Shown: positions 46,290 through 58,795 of the stretch, in pieces
Layout: each line of letters starts with the position of its first letter
How positions within the stretch are numbered: position 1 is the first letter of the stretch
Origin: Reticulascus tulasneorum
Lineage: Eukaryota > Ascomycota > Sordariomycetes > Glomerellales > Reticulascaceae
Reading direction: 5' to 3'
DNA length: 64,000 bases
NCBI GenBank assembly: GCA_001557505.1
Contig: LSAX01000007.1
Span: 2,976,001 to 3,040,000 of the forward strand
Position numbers and translations under genes: made by a program
Notes under the pieces: model-generated
The model's database searches: none
What the model saw: only the letters and a program-made list of their open reading frames with translations
What the model was told of the DNA's origin: nothing

Positions 46290-47416
46290 GTGAGAGAGAA
46301 CCAAGATTTTTACAACTACTTTTCTGATTTCTTAAAACAGGTAAGTATTGCTTAATAACATAATAGTAATATTTGATTGTTAAGATCTATAAATACTTTA
46401 TTAAAAAAAAAATCTTTTGTTTTTATATTATTATTATAAATAAAACTTATTTAATATATATATTAGTTTATAACTTTATATCTATATTATAAAGATAAAT
46501 ATTATATAATAATTATATTAGTTTATATTAGACTATCTAATATATAAAAAAATATAAATAAATAATATTATTCTTAAAATAATATCTAACTAAAAAATTA
46601 ATTTTAATAATATTAATAAAGTCTTAAGTTATAAATTTTTTTTTAAACTTAACAAATAAAATAAATTAATATAAGATAAATATATATATATTCTATATAG
46701 ATTAAAAATTCATTTTATTATTAATAAGAAACAAAATAACAAAATATTACAATCATATTAAGGTTAATTATAATATTAATCTTAATAATAATTATTAAGG
46801 ATTATATTATTAAATAAATTAGATAATATTAATAAATAATATTATAAAAAAAACTTTAATCTAAGCTTAATATTATAAAATATATTATGTAAGATTAATA
46901 ATCAAAGTTTAAAACTTAATAAAATTAAAAACTTAGATTAATTATTAAAATATAATTAAGAATTATCTAACTATAAAAAAGATTATTCTTATATAGAAAT
47001 ATGAAATTTTTAGATTATAATTTACTTAGATCATTATAATCTTAGATTATTATAATCTTTTTAATTATTAATCTATTTTTATTATATATCTTTTTATATA
47101 TTCGTTAATAATATCTTATTATTAAAGTCTTTTTATTAATAATATAATATTGTTAATAAGAGTTTATAAATGATCTTTACGTACTAACATCTTATTTTGG
47201 TTATAAATAAGTTAAACGTTATATTATAAATTTATTTAATATTATTAAATATAATATATATACCTTTTATCTTAAATATTATTATATAAATATATTCTAC
47301 CTTTTATAACCACCTGTTAAAAAGGTTATATATTATAATTATAATATTATATCTTTTTTTAAGGTTTTTATCTTAAAGGCCTTATTAGTTATATAAGTAG
47401 GTTATATTTTTATATT

Positions 47417-48005
47417 TTGTTTCTATTAGGTTCTACGTTTTTATTTATTCTTATTATATATTAACAATATATTAGGTTATATCTTGAAAATCTGTTTTTT
47501 ATATAACCCTCCATTGTTGAAAACCTTTAAACGTTAATAACTAGCTAATTATATAGACGTTTTAGATATTAATATTAATATACCTTATTTAAATTATTTT
47601 AAATATAACTTAATATATTATATAAGTTCTAACTTGTTATATTATTCTAAATATATCTGTCGAGGTTATATAAATTATGATAATGTTTTTATAACTTCTT
47701 CTTGTAAGTTTCTTTTTTATTTTATTAAGGTCTTTTGTTCTAATATTTTTAATTATTTATCTTATTCAAATGTAGAAGAAATTAGAGAAAGAAAAAGAAA
47801 AAGCTAAAAAGGCCTTTTTCATTTTTCAAACTTAGCTTTTCATTATTATAAATTGCCTAACTTACCTTTGTCGTTAGAAATAGGTTGTTACTAAGCGAAA
47901 TAAAGATATCTTTTATCGTAGCTTTTAAGAATTAGATATTAAAGATAATATAACTTTAATTTCCATATAAAAGTCCTATATAATAAATAATATTTAATCT
48001 TTTAA
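47417..48005 (-). repeat. Left arm of a long diverged inverted repeat
   Basis: The reverse complement of this stretch aligns along its length with 63412-64000. Anchors include the AAAGGCCTTTTTC-type block at 47808-47820 against AAAGCCTTTTTAGCC at 63599-63613, and the TTATATAATATATTAAGTT segment on both. Differences are mainly transitions. It is probably a fragment of one transposon family inserted twice in opposite directions. Confidence 0.75.
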
Positions 48006-48502
48006 GGTTATTAAGGATATTAACTAAGCTTTTTTAGGTTTAAATAATAATTTTACAGATCTAAGTTTTTTGGTCGATCTAGGTATTACAGATAGAACTA
48101 TTATATTAAATCTTAATAATTTTATAAATTTTTAAGTAGTTTTTATATATTTTCCAAATGTTTATAGTTTTTTTATTTGATAAGATATTTAAAAGTATTT
48201 TTGTTGTTATGTTATAAATCTAAGATTTATTTTACTTTATAATCTTGGTTATTAGTATTAACTATGATAATATTATCAAGGTTGTGATTTTAGTTTTTAG
48301 TTTTTAGTTTTAGTTAGTTAATTTTTTAGTTAGTTAATTTTAGTTAGTTTTAATTAATATGTTAACTAACTAAAACTAAAACTAACTAAGATTAATAAAA
48401 ACTAACTAAATTAACTAAAATTTATTTATTTATTTATATTTAAATATATAATAATTAAAATAAAACATATAAAATAAAATAATATATATATAAAATAAAA
48501 AT

Positions 48503-48712
48503 CTAATCTTTTATTTTTTGTAATTATAATTCTAAATCCTTAATATCTTTAATTTTCTAACTTTTTAATAATATAAACTGTTTAATAATATCCAGACTTA
48601 ATTTATTCCGATTTTTAAAAATAATATTTCCTCTTATAGAAAATATACGTTTAATAGAAGCAGATATAGCTAGAATAGATAGTTAAAATCTTTCTAACTA
48701 AAATATTTAATA
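48503..48712 (-). pseudogene. hAT transposase C-terminal dimerisation domain, relic
   Basis: Read on the minus strand in one frame, this gives LSILAISASIKRIFSIRG, then NIIFKNRNKLSLDII, then KQFILLKS followed by a stop. This lines up with the hAT dimerisation signature (P..LS.LA..L.IPASSA..ERVFS..G, then R..L.P......LKSW), with a stop exactly where the Trp of LKSW is expected. Several other in-frame stops stand at plausible Trp or Gln positions, as expected after RIP. The remainder of the transposase upstream on this strand is too decayed to read. The identification as hAT rests on this domain plus the 8-bp target duplication. Confidence 0.8.
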
Positions 48713-50415
48713 TAAAAAATCGAATAATGTTATTTTTCTAATAATTTAAAGGTTTAACCTATATAATAATATTAATATATTAAATATAATTATTAAATAA
48801 ATATTTAACTTACTTTTTTATTTATTATATTTTCTTTTAAATATATAATATATTCTTTTTTTATATTTCCTTAAGAAATATATATATTGTTATCTAAATC
48901 TGAATTTAAACTTTGTTGATTATTATAAATATCTGTATTTAATTCGTCAAAAGACTTGGTAAATATATTATTATATTAAGGATTAATTTCAGTTTTTAGC
49001 CTAATTAAGGTTAGTAAATAATAATAAAATATAATTTTAAACTTAGTAATTTATTTTAAATATTTAAACTTTAATAAATTAGTTATATTTTTATTAATAT
49101 TCGGATAAAAATTTAATAAATTACCTTTATTAAAATGACTTAATTTAAATCTAAGATCTAATATAAGTTTTAATAAATAAGGTTTATAAATATCTATTAA
49201 ATTGGAATTTAATTTTCAAGAAAAATATTTTTCTAATTTAATAATTTTATTTTGAATTATAATAATAAAATTATTATAATAATGTTTTTATAATATTATT
49301 AATATAAGAATATAAAATTAAATATAAAAGACTTATTAAATTTGGATTTTTTCGGTTAGATTTTTTATATTTATTAATAAAAGATTCTAATTTATTATAT
49401 ATTTGATAAATAAATAATAATCTTTTATTAAGAATAATATAAGTTTTTCTTTATAATTTAATAGATGGTTTAATAAATATTTTAAATATATTTTTTAAAT
49501 CTATTAAAGAATTTTATTTGAAATTAGTTAAAAACGTTTTTTTAAATTCTCGATTTGTTGTATTATTTGAAATATAAATTAAAGGTTGTTTTAATTTAAG
49601 GCTTATATTAATTATATAATATGTTGAATTCCATTAAGTTATATTATTTATAAAATAATTAGTAAATATAATATTATTTATATAATATTAATTTTATATT
49701 TAAATTAAAAAACAAAATTATTAACTTATTAAAAAGTATTTGTTTAATATTATAATTAAGAGGTATAATTTTTTTTTATATTTATTAATTCTTTTTAATA
49801 ATAATTTTCGGTTTTCTTGCGTATATTATTTAATTAACATAACGATTTTCTATATTTTATTAATAATATTTATAATATTAAATTAGTTATATAATTAATT
49901 AATTTTAATATTAACTTATTTATATTAATAAATATATCTTCGTTTTTTATATTTATATTTTCATTTAGATTTTCTGTAAAATATAATAGTTGATTTTCTG
50001 TATTATTATTTAATATATAGTTTTTTAATATATTTTGTGTTATTATATTAATAATATGTGTAATATATCTAATATTATTTATAAATTTCTTATTAAAAGA
50101 CTTATAATAATTCTTTTTAAAAATTTTAATAAATGTATTATTATTTGATGTATCATCTTATGTAATATTAAATATATAATTAGTAAAGTTAATATATATA
50201 TATATAACAAATTAAACTTACTTATTAATAATAGATAATTTTAAACTTAGATAATTAGTTAATATATTTATAAATTCATTATAAATATATAAACCAGTAT
50301 GATTTTCGTTTAATTCTTTAAAGCTAATTAACTTATAGTTAATTTTAAAAGCCGAATTTATATATATTAATATAATACTTACTTACTAAATACTTTTATA
50401 AAAAAAGACGTCCAT

Positions 50416-50845
50416 TTTAAGTTCGATGATAAATGCCAGGAGGTATTTAAATATCTGAAATATATACTAACTTATATACCTATATTATAATATTATGACT
50501 TAGTTAGACCTTTTTATATTAAGACTAACATCTTTAATATTATCATCGTTAAAGTATTTCTTTAATAATAAGTTGACGGTATGTAATACTTGATTATTTA
50601 TTTCTTAAAGATGATATTACTTACTAAAATGAACTATAAGATCTATGATAAAGAACTCTTAACGTTAATCTAAACGCTAAAAGAATAACAGCTTAAATTA
50701 GAAAACTTATAAAATAAGTTTAATATAATTATTAATTATTAAGCCTTTTAGTATTTTATAACTAAGCGTTTATTAATAAAACATTAAGCATATTAAGCTA
50801 AAGTTTTTATCTTAATTTAACTTTTAAATCTATTATTATTTTAAT
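50416..50845 (+). pseudogene. Ty3/gypsy reverse transcriptase-RNase H relic
   Basis: A single plus-strand frame, broken only by stops, reads FKFDDKCQEVFKYLKYILT, then YYDLVRPFYIKTN, then MNYKIYDKELLTLI, and later YFITKRLLIKH followed by a stop and AY. These match the end of the RT thumb (the F-x-W-x-x-x-C-x-x-AF-x-x-LK block) and the RNase H core (E-x-NY-x-I-x-D-KELLAI, and H-x-x-L-x-YF-x-x-K-x-L-x-x-RQARW) of Ty3/gypsy elements. The stops fall where Gln and Trp are conserved. It lies within the boundaries of the hAT element, so it is a nested insertion. No terminal repeats were found for it. Confidence 0.78.
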
Positions 50846-52579
50846 AAAAAAAACATCTTAACTAATATCTTTTTTTTTAAAACTAAAAATATAAAAACTT
50901 AAAAAGTATTAAAAGATCTTAACTATAATATCATAATATTACGTCTAAAAGATATATAATATCTTAAAGTTAATTATCTTAGACTATGGTCTTTAGTTTA
51001 TATCTTTTTTCTAAAAAGAATTTTATATTATTTTAAAAATATAATAACGATTATTTATTATTTATTATTTTTAAACTAACAAATAGATAGAGATTATAAA
51101 TTAATATTTAACATAACAGTTAAAGCTTTTTATTAATTATTTTTAAGATAACTAGTTAGAATTATTATTAATTATAGATATAATATAAACAACCTTATTA
51201 TATAATTTTACTAGATTATCTTTTTTTATAATAAAATTTAGCTAAAAACCTTATATAAGCTTTAATTAAGAATAATACTTTATAACATTTAAAAATAATA
51301 TTAATAAGCTTAATTATTAAAAAGCTTAAAACCTTATTTAATATATCTTATAATATAAGAAATCGTGTAAAGTAATATGGTAAAAGCCTAAACGTGTTAG
51401 AAAAGATATACCAACCGTTAACATTAATTAATAAACTTTGATATAGAAGATCTTATCTTTATAGATAAGACCAACTAGAAAAACGATAAACCAAACGTTA
51501 AAATAGATTTATAATAAAGTAGCTTATAAAAGATTGTTAATAAATATAATAATAACTTTTATATAGAATTACCTAATTTTATCAAAGTATATTTAATATT
51601 CTATTTAGACTAACTTCGTAAAACTTAGATAGACCTTTTACTAAGCTAATATAACAAACCTTTATTTCTAAAATAATATAAAGATATCTTTAAGTTTTAT
51701 ATAGAAATTATATTTATATCATAGATCTATAAAGGTAAGTTATAATATATAGTTAACTAGGCTAGATATAATAATAATCTTAATTAATATAATATAGAAA
51801 GTTTTAAATATACCTTATATAAGCTAAGATAATACTATAATTTATACCTAATAAGGCTAAGCTTATTAATATAACTAACTAAATAGCTTATAATATATAA
51901 AAACAATATAAAACTTATTATATATAATAATAATAACTTAATAGCCAGGATAAACAACGTTAATAAATTATAACTGACACAGAATATATTATTAATAACT
52001 AAAAGGCCTTAAAGAAGACTACATAAGTCGTTAGTATAATCTTTATTAGTTATAGATATATATATAAGATTCTAAAGACCTTTATTTCCTAATTAGGTCG
52101 TTTATATTATATTATTTAATTTTCTAATAAAAATACGTAAAATAATAGGTAAGGATTTATTTAAAGCACGTAGACATAGCTTTATTAATAACAGAGAGGT
52201 AATATGACGGAATAAGTTAAACGTTACCGGTTATTATTAATTATTATTAGCTATTAAGTAGAATTAAGTACGAGATCATATAACCATTATAGAGTTTACT
52301 CTTCTGTTCGCGGCGGTAGTTATAAGCTATTTTCTCTCTTTCTTTTTTACCTTAATGTTTAATAGAATAATTAGTAAAATTAACGATATTATAAACTTTC
52401 TGTTTAGCTTGTTATAAATATAATATTTTTTAATTTTTTAATTATTTAATTATTTAGTTAATCTAATTATTTTCTTAATTTAGTTATTTAGTTAACTTAG
52501 TTATTTTGTTAATTTAGTTATTTTGTTAACTTAGTTATTTTATTAATTTAGTTATTTTATTAATTTAGTTATTTAGTTA

Positions 52580-52694
52580 TTTAGTTAATTTAGTTAATTT
52601 AGTTAATTTAGTTAATTTAGTTAATTTAGTTAATTTAGTTAATTTAGTTAATTTAGTTAATTTAGTTAATTTAGTTAATTTAGTTAATTTAGTT
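52580..52694. repeat. 9-bp tandem array, unit TTAGTTAAT
   Basis: About 12-13 consecutive copies of the 9-base unit are nearly perfect here, within a looser array of related words from about 52430 to 52730. It forms the right subterminal region of the hAT element. A shorter version occurs at 56130-56210 in the non-autonomous relative, in the same position relative to the right end. Confidence 0.85.
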
Positions 52695-55303
52695 ATTTAA
52701 TTAATTTAGTTATTTAATTAATATATATATATATTCTTTAATCATTTTAATCATTTTAATCAAACTAAAATTTAGTCTATTTTAGTCTTAATTAACTAGT
52801 TAACTAATTTTAGTTAGTCTTAATCAAAATTTTAATTAACTAAATTACAGCCTTGTCTATTATATATCAAACGATATAAATATTATTATTTTATCTTAAG
52901 CGAAATATATGTCTAATCGTTTAATTTTTTATAAATGGATTTTATTATAATTTAAAGATATATATTTAGCTTATAATAGACAGGTTATTAAGATTATAAA
53001 TATAATATAAACATTTTACATATATAATATAAAGAATTTTGTATTTTTACTTTATTACGTTTATTTTTATAATTATTAAAAACACTTAGATAAATAAATT
53101 ATTATAAACTTAATAAATATTCTTTTTTATTAAGATGTTTTGATCTTATTATCTATTAGCCAAAGATAATATTTTCTTCTTAAAAAGCTTATTTATAAGA
53201 TCTAAGCTTTATTTTTAAAAAGAAAAAATTATATTAACAATGTAATTAGCCATAGATAATTTATTATAAAGTGTTTAATATACTTTTTATCTTTAAAATA
53301 ATGTTATTTTATATTAGTAAATAAGATAATTAATTTTAAAAGATAAAAAGGTTTATTTTTAAAATCTTAAGTCTAAGTAGAATTATTTTTTATTTAACCA
53401 TTTTATATAATATTATTAAAAACGAAGTTTATAAGACTTTAAGAATTCTTAAAATAACATTTAAAATAGAAGTTTGTTAAGTATATTTATAACATTTCAG
53501 ATCACAAATTAAGAACTTTTAATATAATTTAAGTTTATCTATAATCTCTAAAGACAGCATTTTAAAGTTATAATCTATATAAATAACATCGCCGTTTTGT
53601 TAAAATAGATTAATAACTTTGTCTAGTTAAAATTGATTTTTTAACATTTTTTAAAATAACATCTATAAGATTAATAAGCTTCATATTACAAAAGATATAA
53701 AACCTTAACATAATTATTAAGATTAAGTTATTTTTACTTTTTATTGATTAGTTATTAACAAACACCTTAATAAATTATTAATAAAAGATAACTAGCTTAT
53801 TATAAACTTTATGTTTAAACGTTGATAAAGATAAATGATATTTGATAAATAATATACTTAGAAAAGATAAGACGATAAAAATATTACGTTTTAAATATAT
53901 AGACTTAAAAAGCAACTTAAAGTTTTTATAATCTAACTTTAAGATGTTGCTTACCTTTTTACGTCTTTTTATAATATATTTTTAAACTTTAAAAAAATAT
54001 TTCTTAATTTTATTAATCTAACTATTTAAAAATATTAGATCTTTTTAATAATGTAGATAAATGTTAAATATAATTATTAATATTAATTTTATAAAAGTTA
54101 ATAATAAATTCTCTTTTTCATTGTTTTATAATGTTTCTTTTATAAAGATTTTAATATAAAAAAGGCTAATTATAATATTAACGATTATAATTAAAGTTTT
54201 TCAGACTTATATTATTTATAAAAATATTTTTAAGTATATTTTGAGGTTTTAAGTTTTTCGAATTTATAATAATATACTTTTATCTAACTTTAAAATCAAT
54301 TACATTTATTAATATAAAAAAAGAATATAAATTTATATTAATAATCTTTGAAAATTCTTAAATTATTATAAACTTTTTAATTTTATATCTTTAATTATTT
54401 TCTTATACTTAATAAAGTTTATTATTTCTCTTTAATAATTATATAAATGATTAATATCTTAGATAAAATATTTAAAAAGATATTAAATTTACCTTAAAAA
54501 TATAATCTTAACTCTTTTATCTATATTTACTTTTATAAAATAATTATATTTAGATAAATTATTTATCATAATTATAAAATCTATAAGATTATCTAGATAT
54601 AATTTATTAGACTGATTTATATCTTATTAAAAAGCCTTAGCTAAAATAAAAAGTAAAAAAGCTCTGTTTAAAAATAAAGAATTTATTATATTAAAATATT
54701 ATAGATTTTCATAAATAACATAAATAAAAATCAAATAAAAACATTATAAAAACAAATAATATTACAAAAAATCTTTAACAAGACTTTTTATAATAAAATA
54801 AAAACTAAATATTTATATAGCTAATATATAAATAAATATTAAAGAACTAATTATTAAAACTTTTATAATTATAACTAAATTCTAATAAAGTTCTTATTTA
54901 ATTATTATATTAATGTATTTAAACATCTTTACAGAGAAAATTGTTTTAAACGTAAAATAAATCTTTTTATTTATAATAATAATAAAGATGGTTTTAACTA
55001 CGATGTTATATTAGTCTTCTTTAACCATAAACTTAAAAGATGTAAAAATTTTATTATCTTTTTTAATATAATTAAAAATAATAGACGATTTATCTAGCAT
55101 ATGGTTAATCTAGATTTAAATACCTTTTAATCATATTATGTTAATAATATATTTAAAATAGTAAAGTAAAATATAATAATCAAAATAGATATTATATTAA
55201 ACATACCATTTTAACATAAATGTCTTTATCTTTAAGAACCTTAGAAATTTGAAGTTTATTAATAATATATTAAAAATCAAAAAGGTAAGATGATAATTAT
55301 AAT

Positions 55304-56308
55304 CAAGGTTGTGATTTTAGTTAGTCTTTTTCTTAGTTAGTTAGTTAGTCTTAGTTCAGGGTTGTGAGATTAGTTAGTAGTTATTAGTTATTAGTTAGTT
55401 ATTAACTAACTAATGTAGTTTTAATTAATTATTAATTAACTAATGTAGTTTTAATCAGATTATTAACTAAACTAATATAGTTTAGTTAATTAACTAACTA
55501 ATATAAATTAGTTAGTTAGTTAACTAAATTAACTAACTAATATAAATTAGTTAGTTAGTTAACTAAATTAACTAAACTAATATTATTAAAGTTATAAATT
55601 AATTTTATTTATTTATAAATCAAAATTTATAATTTCTATCTGCTTATAAATTAAAATTTGTAATTTGTATTTGCTTATAGATCAAAATTTGTAATTTCTA
55701 TTTGCTTATAAATCAAAATTTGTAATTTTTTATTTAATTATAAATTAAAATATATAAGTTTTATTTGCTTATAAATCAAAATTAATAATTATTTTCTAAT
55801 TATAAATTAACTTAATAAATTATTAATCAAAATTTTAGAATATTCGAATTTAAATATTAATTTAATATATAAGAAAAAGATATTATCTTTGTTTAAAACC
55901 TTAATTTACATTTTTAAATATCTAAATATTATATTATTTATTATTTATTATTTATTTCATTTTTATATTTTATATTTTTATATTATAATAATAGATTCTT
56001 CTTATAATTAATTAAGTTCTAATTCAGAATCTGATTTTAGAACTAACCCATTTTCAATAATCAACTTTATTATAACAAAATAATGTTAATTTATCTATTT
56101 TAACAGTTATTTTGTTTATTTAGTTATTTTGTTAATTTAGTTATTTTGTTAATTTAGTTAATTTAGTTAATTTAGTTATTTAATTAATTTAGTTATTTAA
56201 TTAATTTATATATATATATTCTTTAATCATTTTAATCATTTTAGTTAGACTAAATTTAGTTTTAATTATTAATTTAACTTAACTTAGTTTGACTAAATTA
56301 CAATTTTA
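55304..56308. mobile_element. Non-autonomous hAT relative (about 1.0 kb) with target duplication
   Basis: The left end CAAGGTTGTGATTTTAG (55304-55320) is identical to the left end of the 4.6-kb hAT element. The right end, CTAAATTACAATTTTA (to 56308), matches that element's right end apart from a few changes. The flanks ATTATAAT (55296-55303) and AATATAAT (56309-56316) agree at seven of eight bases. The right 200 bases resemble 52500-52750, including the ATATATATTCTTTAATCATT segment. No transposase trace is present; the interior carries a 31-bp array. This is best read as a deletion derivative moved by a full-length relative. Confidence 0.72.
55616..55802. repeat. 31-bp tandem array, six copies
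   Basis: Six consecutive units of 31 bases (one of 32) follow the pattern TAAATCAAAATTTGTAATTT then CTATTTGCTTA. Units differ mainly at single C/T or G/A positions, plus a more diverged fifth and sixth copy. The array lies inside the non-autonomous hAT relative. Confidence 0.85.
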
Positions 56309-56639
56309 AATATAATTATTTTAATTTTAAAATATATCTTTTTATTTTATTATATCTTTATTTTATCATCTTAAGATATATTTTTATCTTAAGATATATC
56401 TTAAAATAGTAAATAATAATTAGCTTTTTTTATAACTAAACTAAGAAACTAAGTTAGCTTTCTTTAGAAAACCAAGTTAGCTTGAAAAATTAAGTTAGTT
56501 CTTTTTAAAACTAAGTTAGCTTAAAAAACTAAGTTAACTTAAGAAACCAAGTTAGCCTAAGAAACCAACTAACTCTTTTTAAAACTAAGCTAATATAAGA
56601 AACTAAGTTAACTTTTTTTAAAATTAAGATTTATTTTAA

Positions 56640-57300
56640 GATGGTTAATATTAAAAGTTTTTAAGAATTTCTTTTTATAAGCTATTTTCTCTTAAAAGCT
56701 TTTTTTAGAAACTTTTTTCTTCTTACTTTTTTTTTTATAAACTATTTTTATTTATAAGTTATTTCTTCTTATTAACTTTTTCTTTTTAAGAGCTTTTTCT
56801 AAAGACTTTTTTTTCTTAGCTATTTTTTTTAAAAATTATTTCTTCTTACAAACTATTTTTTTTTATAAGTTATTTCTTCTTATTAACTTTTTCCTTTTAA
56901 GAGCTTTTTCTAAAAACTTTTTCTTTTTAACTATTTCTTTTTAAGAATTATTTTCTTTTATAAACTTCCTCTTATAAGCTATTTCTTCTTACAAAGTATT
57001 TCTTCTTATAAAGTATTTCTTCTTACAAAATATTTCTTCTTACAAAGTATTTCTTCTTACAAAGTATTTCTTCTTACAAAGTATTTCTTCTTACAAAGTA
57101 TTTCTTCTTACAAAATATTTCTTCTTACAAAGTATTTCTTCTTACAAAATATTTCTTCTTACAAAGTATTTCTTCTTAGCTATTTCCTTTTAGCTATTTC
57201 CTCTTAAGAGTTATTTCTTCTTATTAGCTTTTTCTTCTTAAAAGTCTTTTCTAAAGACTTTTTCCTACTAACCATTTCCTTGTACAAACCATTTCCTCGT
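56640..57300. repeat. Strand-asymmetric pyrimidine-rich minisatellite region
   Basis: This 660-base stretch is built of related short phrases such as TATTTCTTCTTA, AAGAGCTTTTTCTAAA and TTATAAGCTATTT, with C+T far in excess on the plus strand. It contains the clean 17-bp array at 56991-57177 and is preceded (56440-56640) by degenerate AAACTAAGTTAGCTTAAG-type repeats. No coding frame is seen. Confidence 0.7.
56991..57177. repeat. 17-bp tandem array, 11 copies
   Basis: Exactly eleven consecutive units of ACAAAGTATTTCTTCTT occupy 187 bases with no length change. The only differences are ACAAAA for ACAAAG in three units and ATAAAG in one, all transitions. Such regularity inside otherwise heavily mutated DNA points to recent expansion or to homogenisation. 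Confidence 0.93.
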
Positions 57301-58795
57301 ACAAAGTAAACCGAAAAGAGTGTCCGCTTTTTTATTTCACAATCAGTGTTAATAATAGTTTATTTTAGATGACCTATGGCTAATATAATGTGAATTCTAT
57401 AATTACTTACTTACTGAAGTATTATAGACGGTAATTAAGGTTACATTAAATATGATCAACCTTACTTTATAGATCTAACATTGCTATTTTAGGACTTGTT
57501 TATCTAATGAATATACCTACGCTTTACGACCATTTAGGCACCATATAAAAACACTCCTGGTAATCCTAAATGCTATTATAAATGACCTTTTGTTGTCTAT
57601 ATTATGATTTTTTACTTAAGATTAACGATTTGCTTACCATATATTCTGTATAAAACTAGCCTGCGTACCATCAGATTATTTGTCCTTATGAAAAAATGTA
57701 AGTTATTTTAAAAAGCTTAAAATCTTACTTTATTACTGCTATGGAAGTTTATAAAAGTATATAGAAAGTTAGAATATAGATCAGCTTAGCTTTCTGTATA
57801 TTGTAAAAGTGTTTAAATCTATTGCCTTAGGATTTTATATGTTCTAATAGCTTAAATTAATTATTTATCACTATAGAGAACGAGATTTTTAATATTAGTT
57901 AATAACTATATAATGATTATAAACTTAATCTTTCAACTTTTACTTTTTTAGGCAACTTTAAAAGTCTTACTATTTTAGATTAATAACATTAAGGTTAACT
58001 AGGATATATATATTTTGAAAACTAAAATTAAATGTTAAATTAAGCTTGTTTTAAATATTACTTATATATTATCAAATAAACCTTATCTTAAAAAAAAACT
58101 TTAATATAAAACCTAATAAGCTTACAGAAGACATAATATAAAATATCGATTATTACCTTAATATATTCTAAAAGATTAGTTTTAAATCTAAATCGATATA
58201 ATCGCGAAAGAAAAACAGCTAATAAAGATATATAAACCTAATAAGACTTAAATTATAATAATTATAAATATATAAAATATAAAAGATATCTTTATATAAT
58301 TCTTTAAACTTAATATAACTTAAAACAAAGTAGATAACTAGATTAATATTTAGTTTGACTTAGTCTATAATAGAAAAAAGTTAACTATACAAATTACTTT
58401 TATCTTTAAAAAATCAAATTAGCTTATATCTATAAAAGTAAGTCTCCGTGGACGGAATGTTATAAATGCTTAGCTTAATAAACGAGCTATTATCTATAAC
58501 AACTAAGATATTATAAACGATGTCTTAATTTAAGAGTAAGTATACCACATTTTTAAATACCTTAAAGTAAGTTATAATATAAGACCTTATTATTAACTTA
58601 ACATAACTATTAATACTTACTATCCAATATCAACAAAGACCTTGATAAGAATAATTAAATATACTAAAAGAAGAAAGAAAATAAAAAAACATAATAATAT
58701 CTTAAAATATTTACAAAATAAGATTTCAAATCTACTAACCAAGAAGAAGTAAGCCGATGGTCCTTAGGTTAACATTACTAATATCATATTAAAAG

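Larger units (their letters stand above)
48277..52855 (-). mobile_element. hAT-family DNA transposon, decayed, with nested retroelement
   Basis: The ends are inverted repeats: CAAGGTTGTGATTTTAG at 48277-48293, and at the right the complement of CAAGGCTGTAATTTAG, ending at 52855. The 8 bases outside each end, AATATTAT (48269-48276) and TCTATTAT (52856-52863), agree at six positions, fitting the 8-bp target duplication of hAT elements. Subterminal DNA on both sides is packed with GTTAGTTAA-type repeats, another hAT habit. The minus strand contains the transposase C-terminal domain (48503-48712); the rest of the transposase probably fills the region to about 50390. A Ty3/gypsy relic from about 50416 lies inside, so the original element was shorter than the present 4579 bases. 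All coding potential is destroyed. It is related to the short element at 55304-56308. Confidence 0.78.

Noticed and set aside
1..46300. tRNA, rRNA or other structured RNA genes
   Set aside because: I looked for A-box/B-box words and acceptor stems by eye and found none; a covariance-model search would be needed to exclude them.
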